Shown: positions 38,401-45,651 of the stretch, one piece after another
Numbering within the stretch: the stretch's first letter is position 1
Layout of the letters: every line of letters begins with the position of its first letter
Assembly: GCF_018205975.1 (NCBI RefSeq)
Contig: NZ_CP073577.1
Coordinates: 1,116,001-1,180,000 of the forward strand
Origin: Erythrobacter sp. JK5
GTDB taxonomy: Bacteria; Pseudomonadota; Alphaproteobacteria; Sphingomonadales; Sphingomonadaceae
Direction: 5' to 3'
DNA length: 64,000 nt
The notes under the pieces: model-generated
Told to the model about the DNA's origin: nothing
Databases searched by the model: none
The model's input: only the letters and a program-made list of their open reading frames with translations
Position numbers and translations under genes: made by a program

Positions 38401-39016
38401 CAATTCTGTCGTCACCCCGGACTTGATCCGGGGTTTGGCTTCTTTCTTGTTTTCCCGAAGAAAGCCTGGCCCCGGCTCGGGGGCCGGGGCGACGAAAGGG
38501 GACGACGTTACTGGGTACCCGAACCGTGAACTCCGCCCCAATATCCTCCGGTGGCAGCAGGATCAGCTGCACGTCCTCGGAATGCTCCGCCAGCATTGCC
38601 AGCGAAATTTCGCACACGCCCTTTTCCTGCCACTCCCCATTGAGCGTCTGCATCCGCCCCGCGCTGATGAGCCGGCACAATCGCCCATAGGCGGCGCGGT
38701 CCTTGGGATAGGCGAGGAAGGCGAGCCCCTCGACCGTCTCGATCCGGCATCCGATCACCGGGCGCAGCTTGAGCGTCGTCGCTTCGGTATGGATGCGCAC
38801 GACGCCCGCCATCGAATTGGCATCGGCGATCCCGATCGCGTCGTAGCCGAGCGCCCGCGCGGTCATCGCGAGATCGACCGCGTCCGAGGCCCCGCGCAGG
38901 AAGCTGAAACAGCTGACCAGCCCGAGTTCGACGAAGGGTGCGCGCGGTGGCGCTTCGATCAGGTCGGGATCAAGCTCGATGGTCCGCTTGGGAATCTGGA
39001 GGTCGTTTTCGGGCAT
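35456..39016 (-). CDS. dnaE2: Error-prone DNA polymerase DnaE2
   Basis: The 1186-residue alpha subunit acts with ImuA and ImuB in SOS mutagenesis. It opens with a PHP domain ([31 protein letters not shown] near residue 28). The polymerase core includes [27 protein letters not shown] and the catalytic aspartates in [38 protein letters not shown] and the C-terminal OB-fold ([29 protein letters not shown]) follow. Residues about 168-203 ([14 protein letters not shown] to [10 protein letters not shown]) are not polymerase sequence but a translated palindromic repeat inserted in frame (see 38407-38508). The gene is the third of a minus-strand series after the radical SAM and udgX genes. Confidence 0.96.
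   Translation of the reverse strand: [1186 protein letters not shown]
38407..38508. repeat. Palindromic repeat inserted in frame within dnaE2
   Basis: Three nested or flanking palindromes fill about 100 bases: CCCCGG-acttgat-CCGGGG (about 38415-38433), CTTTCTT-AAGAAAG (about 38441-38464) and CCCCGG-ctcgggg-gCCGGGG (about 38470-38489), bounded by GTC..GAC ends. This is the Sphingomonadales mirror-repeat type seen between genes, but here it is read through in the dnaE2 frame as about 34 additional residues with no stop codon. Confidence 0.75.
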
Positions 39017-39037
39017 GACTGACAGGCCTCTAGGCCG

Positions 39038-39065
39038 CCGTCATCCCCGCGCAGGCAGGGGTGAC
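39038..39065. repeat. Short palindromic repeat between dnaE2 and udgX
   Basis: CGTCATCCCC-gcgcaggca-GGGGTGACG forms a stem flanking a 9-base loop. It belongs to the same dispersed family as the units at 6.0 and 40.6 kb and occupies the 69-base gap before dnaE2. Confidence 0.65.
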
Positions 39066-39085
39066 GAAGAATGGGTTTACCGTTT

Positions 39086-40543
39086 TCATCCCAACTCCCC
39101 CACCCGCGCCTTCACCGCCGCGAGATCGCGCGCGAACAGCGCCGCCTGCTCCTCGCGCGCCGCGCCATCGAGCCGCAACAGGTAGGAAGGGTGAGCGGTG
39201 ACCCACAGCTCGCTGCCATCCTCCAAGGCGATCGGTGTCCCACGCGCCTTGGAAATGCTCACCGTCTTGCCCAGCAACCCGCGCGCGGCGCTTGCACCGA
39301 GTGCGAGGATCACGCGCGGTTTGACGATGTCGCGCTCACCTTCGAGCCACCAGCGGCAGGTGTCGATCTCCTTGGCTTGCGGAGACTGGTGCAGCCGCCG
39401 CTTGCCGCGCTGGACGAACTTGAAATGCTTCACTGCATTGGTGACGTAGGCCGCGCTTCGATCGATCCCGGCCTGCATGAGGCACTCGTCGAGCAATTGC
39501 CCCGCCGGCCCCACGAACGGCCTGCCGACCAGGTCCTCCTGGTCGCCCGGTTGTTCGCCGACGATCATCAGCCCTGAAAAGCTTTGGGCACTATCAGGCC
39601 CCTCGCCCATCACCGCCCGCGTTCCGCATTCCGCAATCGGGCAGTCGCGGCAGGTCGCGATCGCTGCGCCGATTGCCGCCAGAGACTCGGGCCGCTGGCG
39701 CTCCTCGCGCTCTCCCGCCGCGACCATTCGCGCCTCGCGCGCCTGCGCCCCGGCGATCAGATCGGGAATCAGCTCGGCCTCAGGCATGTTCTTCCAGTAT
39801 TTCTTGGGCATTTCCGACAGCATCGCGCCGACCTTCAGCCGCGCCGGGTTGAAGATCGAGGAATAGTACGACTTCCACAGCTCCTCGACCGGATCGCCCT
39901 GCGGGGCATCCTCGCGCCGGGCTGGCCCGCTTTCACGCATCGTCTCGCCGTCCCAATGAATACACCCGCGCGGGGTGAGGATCGACCAGTTCATGTTGGC
40001 GAAGCGGCGCATAAAGAACCCGGCATTGGCGCGCACGATGTGATGGTCGGGCTCGAACCACGCGACATAGTGCTCGCTACCGTCCTCGGAGCGGACTTCG
40101 CGGAAGCGGACGAAGGCGTGCATCTTGTGGCTGTCGCGGCGCACCGACTTGTCGAGCTCCTCGATCCGGCGGACGTCCGGATCGGCCTTGTCCTCCATCG
40201 CACGGAGATTGCGCTGGAGCCGCCACAGCATCCGGTAGAGCAGGCCGAAGCGCTGCGGATCGGAATGCAGCGCGGCGTTGCGCGCAAGCTTCATGAAACG
40301 CTTGGACGCGCGCACCGGGCGGGCATCCTTCTCCGGCACCGGCAGGCGTTTGTCCCCGCGAGATGGTCCCTCAACCGCAAACAGGTCTCCCGTCCCGCCC
40401 GGCTCGGCCCAGCTCACCCGATCGGGCGGCACGTCGCACTGGATCAACCCCCGCGCCCGCTCGCGCCAGAACGCGAAATCGTCAGGCGCGGCCAGGTGGA
40501 CGACGTAATGCGCGCCGAGCGAGACATTCTGCATCGCGGTCAT
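39086..40543 (-). CDS. UdgX family uracil-DNA binding protein fused to DUF4130
   Basis: The 485-residue protein joins an N-terminal DUF4130 domain (residues about 1-250; SKRFMKLARNAALHSDPQRFGLLYRMLWRL and NMNWSILTPRGCIHWDGE) to a uracil-DNA glycosylase-fold domain. The latter shows LMIVGEQPGDQEDLVGRPFVGPAGQLLDECL, the KHFKF segment, GKRRLHQSP and VTAHPSYLLR. The KRRxHQ loop is diagnostic for UdgX, whose histidine becomes covalently linked to the abasic sugar after uracil removal. It lies between a DNA-repair radical SAM gene and dnaE2, the association this family is known for. Confidence 0.93.
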   Translation of the reverse strand: MTAMQNVSLGAHYVVHLAAPDDFAFWRERARGLIQCDVPPDRVSWAEPGGTGDLFAVEGPSRGDKRLPVPEKDARPVRASKRFMKLARNAALHSDPQRFGLLYRMLWRLQRNLRAMEDKADPDVRRIEELDKSVRRDSHKMHAFVRFREVRSEDGSEHYVAWFEPDHHIVRANAGFFMRRFANMNWSILTPRGCIHWDGETMRESGPARREDAPQGDPVEELWKSYYSSIFNPARLKVGAMLSEMPKKYWKNMPEAELIPDLIAGAQAREARMVAAGEREERQRPESLAAIGAAIATCRDCPIAECGTRAVMGEGPDSAQSFSGLMIVGEQPGDQEDLVGRPFVGPAGQLLDECLMQAGIDRSAAYVTNAVKHFKFVQRGKRRLHQSPQAKEIDTCRWWLEGERDIVKPRVILALGASAARGLLGKTVSISKARGTPIALEDGSELWVTAHPSYLLRLDGAAREEQAALFARDLAAVKARVGELG

Positions 40544-40560
40544 GGCGGGTCCCCCAACCC

Positions 40561-40650
40561 GTCACCCCTGCGAAGGCAGGGGTCCAGATAAGGTCCGTGG
40601 CGCACACCAACATCGTTATCCAGGCCCCTGCCTTCGCAGGGGCGACGAAA
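40561..40650. repeat. Mirror-image palindromic repeat between the radical SAM and udgX genes
   Basis: Two near-identical palindromes, CCCCTGCGAAGGCAGGGG (about 40565-40582) and CCCCTGCCTTCGCAGGGG (about 40625-40642), face each other across about 42 bases, ending in gtcac and gcgac. This is the most complete copy of the family here. It separates two genes of one repair unit without a promoter sequence I can recognise. Confidence 0.75.
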
Positions 40651-40661
40651 TGAGACGATCA

Positions 40662-41912
40662 TCAAAACAGCTCCAGCTGTACCTGCTTCGGTGCCAGCAG
40701 CGCGCGCAGGTCGGCGCGGTCGGTGAGCGTCGTCGGGCGCCAGTCGAGCGCGATCAGGAACGGGCGCACCTTGGCGATCGACTGGGTCAGCCGCGCCACA
40801 TCGTCGAGCCGCAGCGTCCGGTGCCGCCGCGCCGAAAGGATCTTGCCCACCGCATTCGTCCCCAGCCCCGGCACGCGCAGCAATTGTTCCTTCGACGCGC
40901 GGTTCACATCGACCGGGAATTGCTCGCGGAACTTGAGCGCCCAGGCGAGCTTGGGATCGATATCGAGCGGCAGGTTCCCATCCGCCCCGGTCGCCTGCGC
41001 GACTTCCTGCGGGGCAAAGCCGTAGAACCGCATCAGCCAGTCCGACTGGTAGAGCCTGTGCTCGCGCAGCAGCGGCGGGCGCTTCAGCGGCAGCACGGCA
41101 GAGGCGTCGGGGATGGGCGAAAAGGCGCTGTAATAGACCCGGCGCAACCCGAAATTGCCGTAGAGCGCGCTCGCCTTGGTGACGATATCGGCGTCGTTCG
41201 CATCGTCCGCGCCGACGATCATCTGGGTCGACTGGCCCGCCGGGGCGAAACGCGGCGCGTGTTTGAACCGCTTACGCTCGTCCTTCGCCTGGATGATCCG
41301 CGCCTTGGTGTTGCCGAGCGCGCCTTCGATCTGGCGCGCGTCCTTGTCCGGCGCGAGGCGGGTCAGGCCGCTATCGGTCGGCAGTTCGACATTGATCGAG
41401 ACCCGGTCGGCATAGAGCCCCGCCTGATGGATGATCTCGGGATCGGCCTCGGGAATGGTCTTCAGATGAATGTAGCCGCGAAAATCGTGCTCCTCGCGCA
41501 GGATGCGCGCGCACTCGACCAACTGCTCCATCGTGTGGTTCGAGCTCTTGATGATGCCCGAGGACAGGAACAGCCCCTCGATATAGTTGCGGCGATAGAA
41601 ATTGAGCGTGAGGTCGGCGACTTCCTGCGGGGTGAAGCGCGCGCGGCGCACATTCGAGCTCTTGCGGTTGATGCAGTAGTGGCAATCGAAAATGCAGTGA
41701 TTGGTCAGCAGGATCTTGAGCAGCGAGATGCAGCGGCCATCGGGCGCATAGGCGTGGCAAATGCCCATCCCCTCGGTCGATCCGATGCCCTTCCCTCCCA
41801 GCGAGTTCCTCTTCGCCGTCCCCGACGACGCGCACGACGCATCGTATTTCGCCGCATCGGCGAGGATTTCGAGTCTTTCGCGGAGCGATTGCGTAGTGAT
41901 TTTCTGGGCCAT
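40662..41912 (-). CDS. DNA modification/repair radical SAM protein
   Basis: A 416-residue radical SAM protein. The cluster motif is TNHCIFDCHYCINRKS (CxxxCxxC near residue 75); EVADLTLNFYRRNYIEGLFLSSGI follows. A helix-hairpin-helix near the C-terminus (DVNRASKEQLLRVPGLGTNAVGKILSARR, residues about 335-365) indicates DNA binding. This family almost always accompanies UdgX/DUF4130, as it does here. Its reaction is unknown; a role in processing damaged DNA is inferred from the partner. A GTTC-N7-GTTC LexA box lies 13 bases upstream of ATG 41912. Confidence 0.93.
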   Translation of the reverse strand: MAQKITTQSLRERLEILADAAKYDASCASSGTAKRNSLGGKGIGSTEGMGICHAYAPDGRCISLLKILLTNHCIFDCHYCINRKSSNVRRARFTPQEVADLTLNFYRRNYIEGLFLSSGIIKSSNHTMEQLVECARILREEHDFRGYIHLKTIPEADPEIIHQAGLYADRVSINVELPTDSGLTRLAPDKDARQIEGALGNTKARIIQAKDERKRFKHAPRFAPAGQSTQMIVGADDANDADIVTKASALYGNFGLRRVYYSAFSPIPDASAVLPLKRPPLLREHRLYQSDWLMRFYGFAPQEVAQATGADGNLPLDIDPKLAWALKFREQFPVDVNRASKEQLLRVPGLGTNAVGKILSARRHRTLRLDDVARLTQSIAKVRPFLIALDWRPTTLTDRADLRALLAPKQVQLELF

Positions 41913-41925
41913 GGAACACCTGTGT

Positions 41926-41940
41926 GTTCTTTATATGTTC
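41926..41940. promoter_or_regulatory. LexA (SOS) box upstream of the radical SAM gene
   Basis: GTTCTTTATATGTTC fits the alphaproteobacterial LexA operator GTTC-N7-GTTC exactly. It overlaps a second symmetric element, GAACAC-ctgt-GTGTTC (41914-41929), next to the start codon. Its place implies SOS control of the radical SAM-udgX-dnaE2 unit. Confidence 0.85.
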
Positions 41941-42127
41941 CCATTCTCGTTTCGCCAAATGCAAAGGTTGCAAGTTGGCGGGAACCCTCCCGGCCAAGAG
42001 ACATTGTAGCAGCACGGACCGGGCCCCTCTGGCGAGCAATCCTGCTCGTGATGTCGGACGTCGGCGGCGTTTTCGACGCCGCTCGAGCACAACGGGGGGC
42101 AGGATGCTCCCCGCTAGGGAGTATGAC

Positions 42128-42697
42128 ATGAAGAAATTTGCCAGTGTTTCTGTTCTTGGTTTGAGTGCCCTTGCCCTCGCTGCCTGCGGCGCGGATGAAA
42201 CTGTCGCAGCCGAAGGCGGCGACAGCGATCCGATCACCGCCGAAGAGGTCGCAGAAGCCCAGAAAGCCTGGGGCGAAGGCATCGTTGCCATCGGCCAGAC
42301 CTTCATCGACAAAGGCGATTTCCGCGCCCGCGCGGAAGAGCACATCAGGACGCATTACGCCTATGGCGACGATGCGACCGTCCTGTTCAAGCCCACCCTC
42401 GCTGCCGAAGACCAGTTCCGCGAGAATTACGACGAGGCGCTGAGCTATTTCGTCGGCACCGAAGGCACCGAAGACGGTGGCTTTGCGATCGCGCCGTACA
42501 CCGCCGTCCGCTGGGAGAACCACGGCACCGTTATCGACGAGGATGGCGATATGGCCGTGGCGATGGGCAATTACTATTTCACCGGCACGGACGGCAACGA
42601 GACCAAGGTGGAATATTCGTTCGCCTACGAGAAAGACGAGAACGGCGATCTCAAGATCGTGCTGCACCACAGTTCGCTGCCCTTCAGCACGAACTGA
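42128..42697 (+). CDS. Lipoprotein with NTF2/SnoaL-like fold (hypothetical)
   Basis: A 189-residue exported protein. MKKFASVSVLGLSALALAACGADE is a lipoprotein signal with lipobox LAAC near residue 20. The mature part (EVAEAQKAWGEGIVAIGQTFIDKGDFRARAEEHI, then FKPTLAAEDQFRENYDEALSYFVG and YSFAYEKDENGDLKIVLHHSSLPF) resembles the NTF2-like cone fold seen in SnoaL and DUF4440 proteins, which often bind small molecules. I assign no function. It is the only plus-strand gene inside the repair island and ends in a strong terminator. Confidence 0.72.
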   Translation: MKKFASVSVLGLSALALAACGADETVAAEGGDSDPITAEEVAEAQKAWGEGIVAIGQTFIDKGDFRARAEEHIRTHYAYGDDATVLFKPTLAAEDQFRENYDEALSYFVGTEGTEDGGFAIAPYTAVRWENHGTVIDEDGDMAVAMGNYYFTGTDGNETKVEYSFAYEKDENGDLKIVLHHSSLPFSTN

Positions 42698-42717
42698 TCG
42701 TCGAAAGCTGGAAATGC

Positions 42718-42750
42718 GGGTCGGTGCCGGTCTCGGCACCGGCCCTTTTT
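42718..42750 (+). terminator. Rho-independent terminator of the 42128 lipoprotein gene
   Basis: GGG-t-CGGTGCCG and CGGCACCG-g-CCC pair over 11 positions around a GTCT loop, followed directly by TTTTT (42746-42750). It overlaps the last bases of the convergent PilZ gene. Confidence 0.9.
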
Positions 42751-43099
42751 ACGAGACGCTGCGGCGCCCTTCGATGATTCTGTGTGCCGCCGGCGTGAGT
42801 TTGCTGCCGTTGCGCGCGCACAGGTGATCGATCACCGCCGGATGCATTTCGCCTTCGAACGAGACTCCGGCGAACTGGCCGTTGACCCAGGCGACGATGC
42901 CCAGCGGGGCGTTGATCCCGCCAACCTTCATCACCACCCGGTCGCCGACGCTGGCAAAGCCCGCGCGCGCCTTGATCTTGCAACCGCCTTCGGAAATGTC
43001 GATCAGGTCGACGAACACCACGCGCGACTGCACGCGGCTCTTCACCATCAGGCTCAGCGGACGACGCCGCTCCGAACGGGGGATCGAATACATATTCAT
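42749..43099 (-). CDS. PilZ domain protein
   Basis: A 116-residue single-domain protein. The c-di-GMP-binding features are the arginine-rich start (PRSERRRPLSLMV) and VDLIDISEGGCKIKARAGF (D/NxSxxG), followed by VGDRVVMKVGGINAPLGIVAWVNGQFAGVSFEG. It may therefore bind cyclic di-GMP. It follows imuB at 73 bases on the same strand and could be transcribed with it, but no functional link to SOS is known. Confidence 0.88.
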   Translation of the reverse strand: MNMYSIPRSERRRPLSLMVKSRVQSRVVFVDLIDISEGGCKIKARAGFASVGDRVVMKVGGINAPLGIVAWVNGQFAGVSFEGEMHPAVIDHLCARNGSKLTPAAHRIIEGRRSVS

Positions 43100-43171
43100 C
43101 GCGACGAAGGGCGTAGCAAAAATGCGTAAACGAATGCTGACCGAAGCCGTACGGGAGTTGGGAACGGCAGT

Positions 43172-44809
43172 TCAGGCGCATAGCCCCTGAAGATACCAGT
43201 CGGGTGCGCCGCCGCGCCCGTCGCCGACGATCCCGTGGCGGTAAATCCAGAAGCGGCTGCCCCCCGCATCCTCGATCCGGTAGTAATCGCGCAGCCGCAC
43301 CGTCGATTTCGCGCGCCACCATTCGGGGGCGATCCTCTCGGGCCCTTCGACGCGGACGACTTCGTGCACCCGTCCGCGCCAGCGAAACCGCTGCGGCAAG
43401 CCATCGGGCGAAGCATAGAGCACCGCCACTTTCTCGGGTCTATCCAGCAATTTCAATGGCCTGTGCTGAAATTCGAGCATCCCTTGCGAACTGGGTTCGG
43501 GATCGAGCGCGGCCTGCCAGCGCTGCGCGCGTTCGGGCAGGTGGCTGGCGAACGGAACCGGGCGGCGCACCGCGCCGGGGCCCAATCGCACCGTCAGCCG
43601 GTCGATGCAGGCGGACAGCGAAGTGCCGTGCCGTTCCGCCGCCTCCTCGACATCGCTCTGCGCCGGAGCCAGCGGCTCGGCCCAGCTCGTCCGCAGCCGC
43701 ACCGTCTCGATCCCGAACCCGGCATCGATATCGTCAAGCCTGGTGGTGAACAGCCGGGTAATATGTCCGGGTTCGCGGGTCGCAGCGGCGAGTTCGATTC
43801 GCCGCACCAGCACCTCGCCATCGACCCGCCACAGCCCGAGTTCGAGACGCCGTGCCCCCTCGCCGCGCGCTTCGAGCTCGCGCGCCATGTCGGCGGCGAG
43901 GTCGGCGAGCACGCGGTCGAGCAGGCTGCGGTGCCGAATCGGCTCCATCAACCGCCGCTGCACCAGCGGCATCTGCTGCGGAACAACCGGCAGCAGCGGT
44001 TCGGGCACCTTGCCCAGCAACTGGTCGAGCCGGATCAGCGGGTTGGCCGAGGGCGACTTGCGGTTACGGAACCGGCGCTGGAGCGCATCGCGGGCGGCAG
44101 CCTCGGCGCGGTCGACCGCCCCGGTGGCAATGTTTGCGAGGTCTCCAAGGCGCTTGAGGCCAAGGCGGCGCAGGACGGTGAGCACATCCTGATCGAGCCG
44201 CAATGCCGCGACCGGGAGATCGGCAAGCCTTTGCAATGCGTTGTCCTGTGAGCCGACGACCGCTCGCACTGGCCCGTAATGCGCCAGCGCCCAGGCCGCT
44301 CCGGCGGTCGGGGCGATTGCCGTGCGCACCGCCAGTTTGCGCCGGGCAAACGCCGCTTCGACATCAGTCAGCAGGCGCGTCTCCCCGCCGAACAGGTGTG
44401 CCGCAGCGGTGATATCGACCAGCACGCCATCGGGCGGATCGAGCGTGCTCCATGGCCCCCAGCGCTGCACCCAGAGGGCGAGTTTCTCGAGGAAATCGAG
44501 ATCGCCCGCCGGATCGGACGGCGCGACCCTGATCTGCGGGCAGATCGTGCGCGCATCGGCCAGCATCGTGCCCGGCTGCGCGCCCGCAGCGCGACCGGCG
44601 TGGTTGACCGCGTCGATCCGCGGCCCGTGCGCAGTCTCGGTGATCAGCGCGGTCGGCTCGGCATCCGCGCCCTCACCCAGATCAAGCCCGTGCGCAAGCC
44701 GCCAGCGATCGACCGACAGTCGCGCGCACCAGATCGCGAGAATCCGGCGTGGCGGCGTTGGCGGCAGATCGCGGTGGCGACTTTCGGGCGCTGAGGCGTC
44801 CGTCGTCAT
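43172..44809 (-). CDS. imuB: ImuB, catalytically inactive Y-family polymerase
   Basis: A 545-residue Y-family-like protein: [16 protein letters not shown] near residue 22 replaces the DMDxFFA motif of active Y polymerases, in line with ImuB being non-catalytic. TLDPPDGVLVDITAAAHLFGGETRLLTDV (palm) and LRRLGLKRLGDLANI (thumb) follow. It connects DnaE2 with the beta clamp and ImuA; the clamp-binding peptide near the thumb was not pinned down. It overlaps the last 128 bases of imuA in a different frame. Confidence 0.93.
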   Translation of the reverse strand: MTTDASAPESRHRDLPPTPPRRILAIWCARLSVDRWRLAHGLDLGEGADAEPTALITETAHGPRIDAVNHAGRAAGAQPGTMLADARTICPQIRVAPSDPAGDLDFLEKLALWVQRWGPWSTLDPPDGVLVDITAAAHLFGGETRLLTDVEAAFARRKLAVRTAIAPTAGAAWALAHYGPVRAVVGSQDNALQRLADLPVAALRLDQDVLTVLRRLGLKRLGDLANIATGAVDRAEAAARDALQRRFRNRKSPSANPLIRLDQLLGKVPEPLLPVVPQQMPLVQRRLMEPIRHRSLLDRVLADLAADMARELEARGEGARRLELGLWRVDGEVLVRRIELAAATREPGHITRLFTTRLDDIDAGFGIETVRLRTSWAEPLAPAQSDVEEAAERHGTSLSACIDRLTVRLGPGAVRRPVPFASHLPERAQRWQAALDPEPSSQGMLEFQHRPLKLLDRPEKVAVLYASPDGLPQRFRWRGRVHEVVRVEGPERIAPEWWRAKSTVRLRDYYRIEDAGGSRFWIYRHGIVGDGRGGAPDWYLQGLCA

Positions 44810-45536
44810 TGCTCAAAATCCACTTTCCGGGGGCGTGGCTGCGCGCGCGGAACAATTCGGCCTGCCATGCGGGCGCACCGGGCGCATCGGCGTTCCAGCG
44901 CGGGCGCGTCGAAGGCGCAGCTTCGATCCGCCAGCGCATCCGCGCCGAGGACAGGTCCGCTTCCGCTTCGAGCCGCACCAGCCACAGCGGCACGCCATGC
45001 TTTTCCGCCGCAAGGCTCAGGCGGCGCGAAGCGGTGAAATCGAGCGCGCGCGGATTGCCAACGATCTCGCCGATCACGCAGGCGAGGTCGCGGCAGCGCA
45101 GCCCCTCTTCAAGCGCGAACAGCGCGTCTTCGGGAGTCTTCGCCTCGACATGGATCAGCCGGTGGCGCAGCTCGCGCGGCAGGCCATGGTGGTAGGGGCG
45201 CCCGCTGCGCGCGATCGCGCGGGATTCCTGCACCCACAGCACCTGTCGGCGATCCTCGGCCTCGGTGAGCGGATCTTCGACTGCCTCAGCCACCCGCAAC
45301 GCATCACGCGCCAAGGCGAGCGCCACCCCCGCCCCGCTGGCATCGCCGGTCGAGGCGAAAATCTCGCTGTGCAGCGGTTGGTCGGTCAGCCCCGGACGCC
45401 AGCGGGCCTCGCGCGCCTGCGACAGCGCAGCGATATCGCTCGCGGAAAGGCGCGCAGAGCCACCAGGCCTTGGGCGCGAGGGGACGGGAAAGTTGTGCAG
45501 CGCTTTCGCGCCGGAGGAGGAAACGGATTTTGGCAT
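44682..45536 (-). CDS. imuA: ImuA, RecA-like accessory protein of the SOS mutasome
   Basis: A 284-residue protein of the ImuA family, which resembles SulA/RecA and supports DnaE2/ImuB mutagenesis. Conserved pieces include [25 protein letters not shown] near residue 60, [57 protein letters not shown] and [19 protein letters not shown]. The last 43 codons overlap the imuB start and have no clear homology, so the true end may be earlier in relatives. ATG 45536 was chosen; the LexA box at 45572-45586 lies 35 bases upstream of it. Confidence 0.9.
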   Translation of the reverse strand: MPKSVSSSGAKALHNFPVPSRPRPGGSARLSASDIAALSQAREARWRPGLTDQPLHSEIFASTGDASGAGVALALARDALRVAEAVEDPLTEAEDRRQVLWVQESRAIARSGRPYHHGLPRELRHRLIHVEAKTPEDALFALEEGLRCRDLACVIGEIVGNPRALDFTASRRLSLAAEKHGVPLWLVRLEAEADLSSARMRWRIEAAPSTRPRWNADAPGAPAWQAELFRARSHAPGKWILSNDDGRLSARKSPPRSAANAATPDSRDLVRATVGRSLAACARA

Positions 45537-45549
45537 AGGAACACTCACG

Positions 45550-45567
45550 GAGACTCGTGCGAGTCTC
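45550..45567. other. 18-nt palindrome in the imuA leader
   Basis: GAGACTCG-TG-CGAGTCTC is a perfect inverted repeat between the imuA start and its LexA box. In the transcript it would form a hairpin starting 13 bases before the start codon, leaving little room for a ribosome site. It may tune imuA translation. Confidence 0.5.
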
Positions 45568-45571
45568 ATTT

Positions 45572-45586
45572 GTTCCTATTATGTTC
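45572..45586. promoter_or_regulatory. LexA (SOS) box upstream of imuA
   Basis: GTTCCTATTATGTTC is an exact GTTC-N7-GTTC operator of alphaproteobacterial LexA. It precedes imuA-imuB and pairs with the box at 41926-41940, defining one SOS regulon in this island. Confidence 0.87.
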
Positions 45587-45651
45587 CATATCTGCGGAGT
45601 GATTGCAACGCGGAATTCCGTCAGCGGCCACCACAGCCGCCTGAAACTCGA

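Noticed and set aside
35153..39022. Plus-strand open frame of 1289 codons antisense to dnaE2
   Set aside because: It is the complement of a fully conserved polymerase gene and contains no family motif; not a gene.
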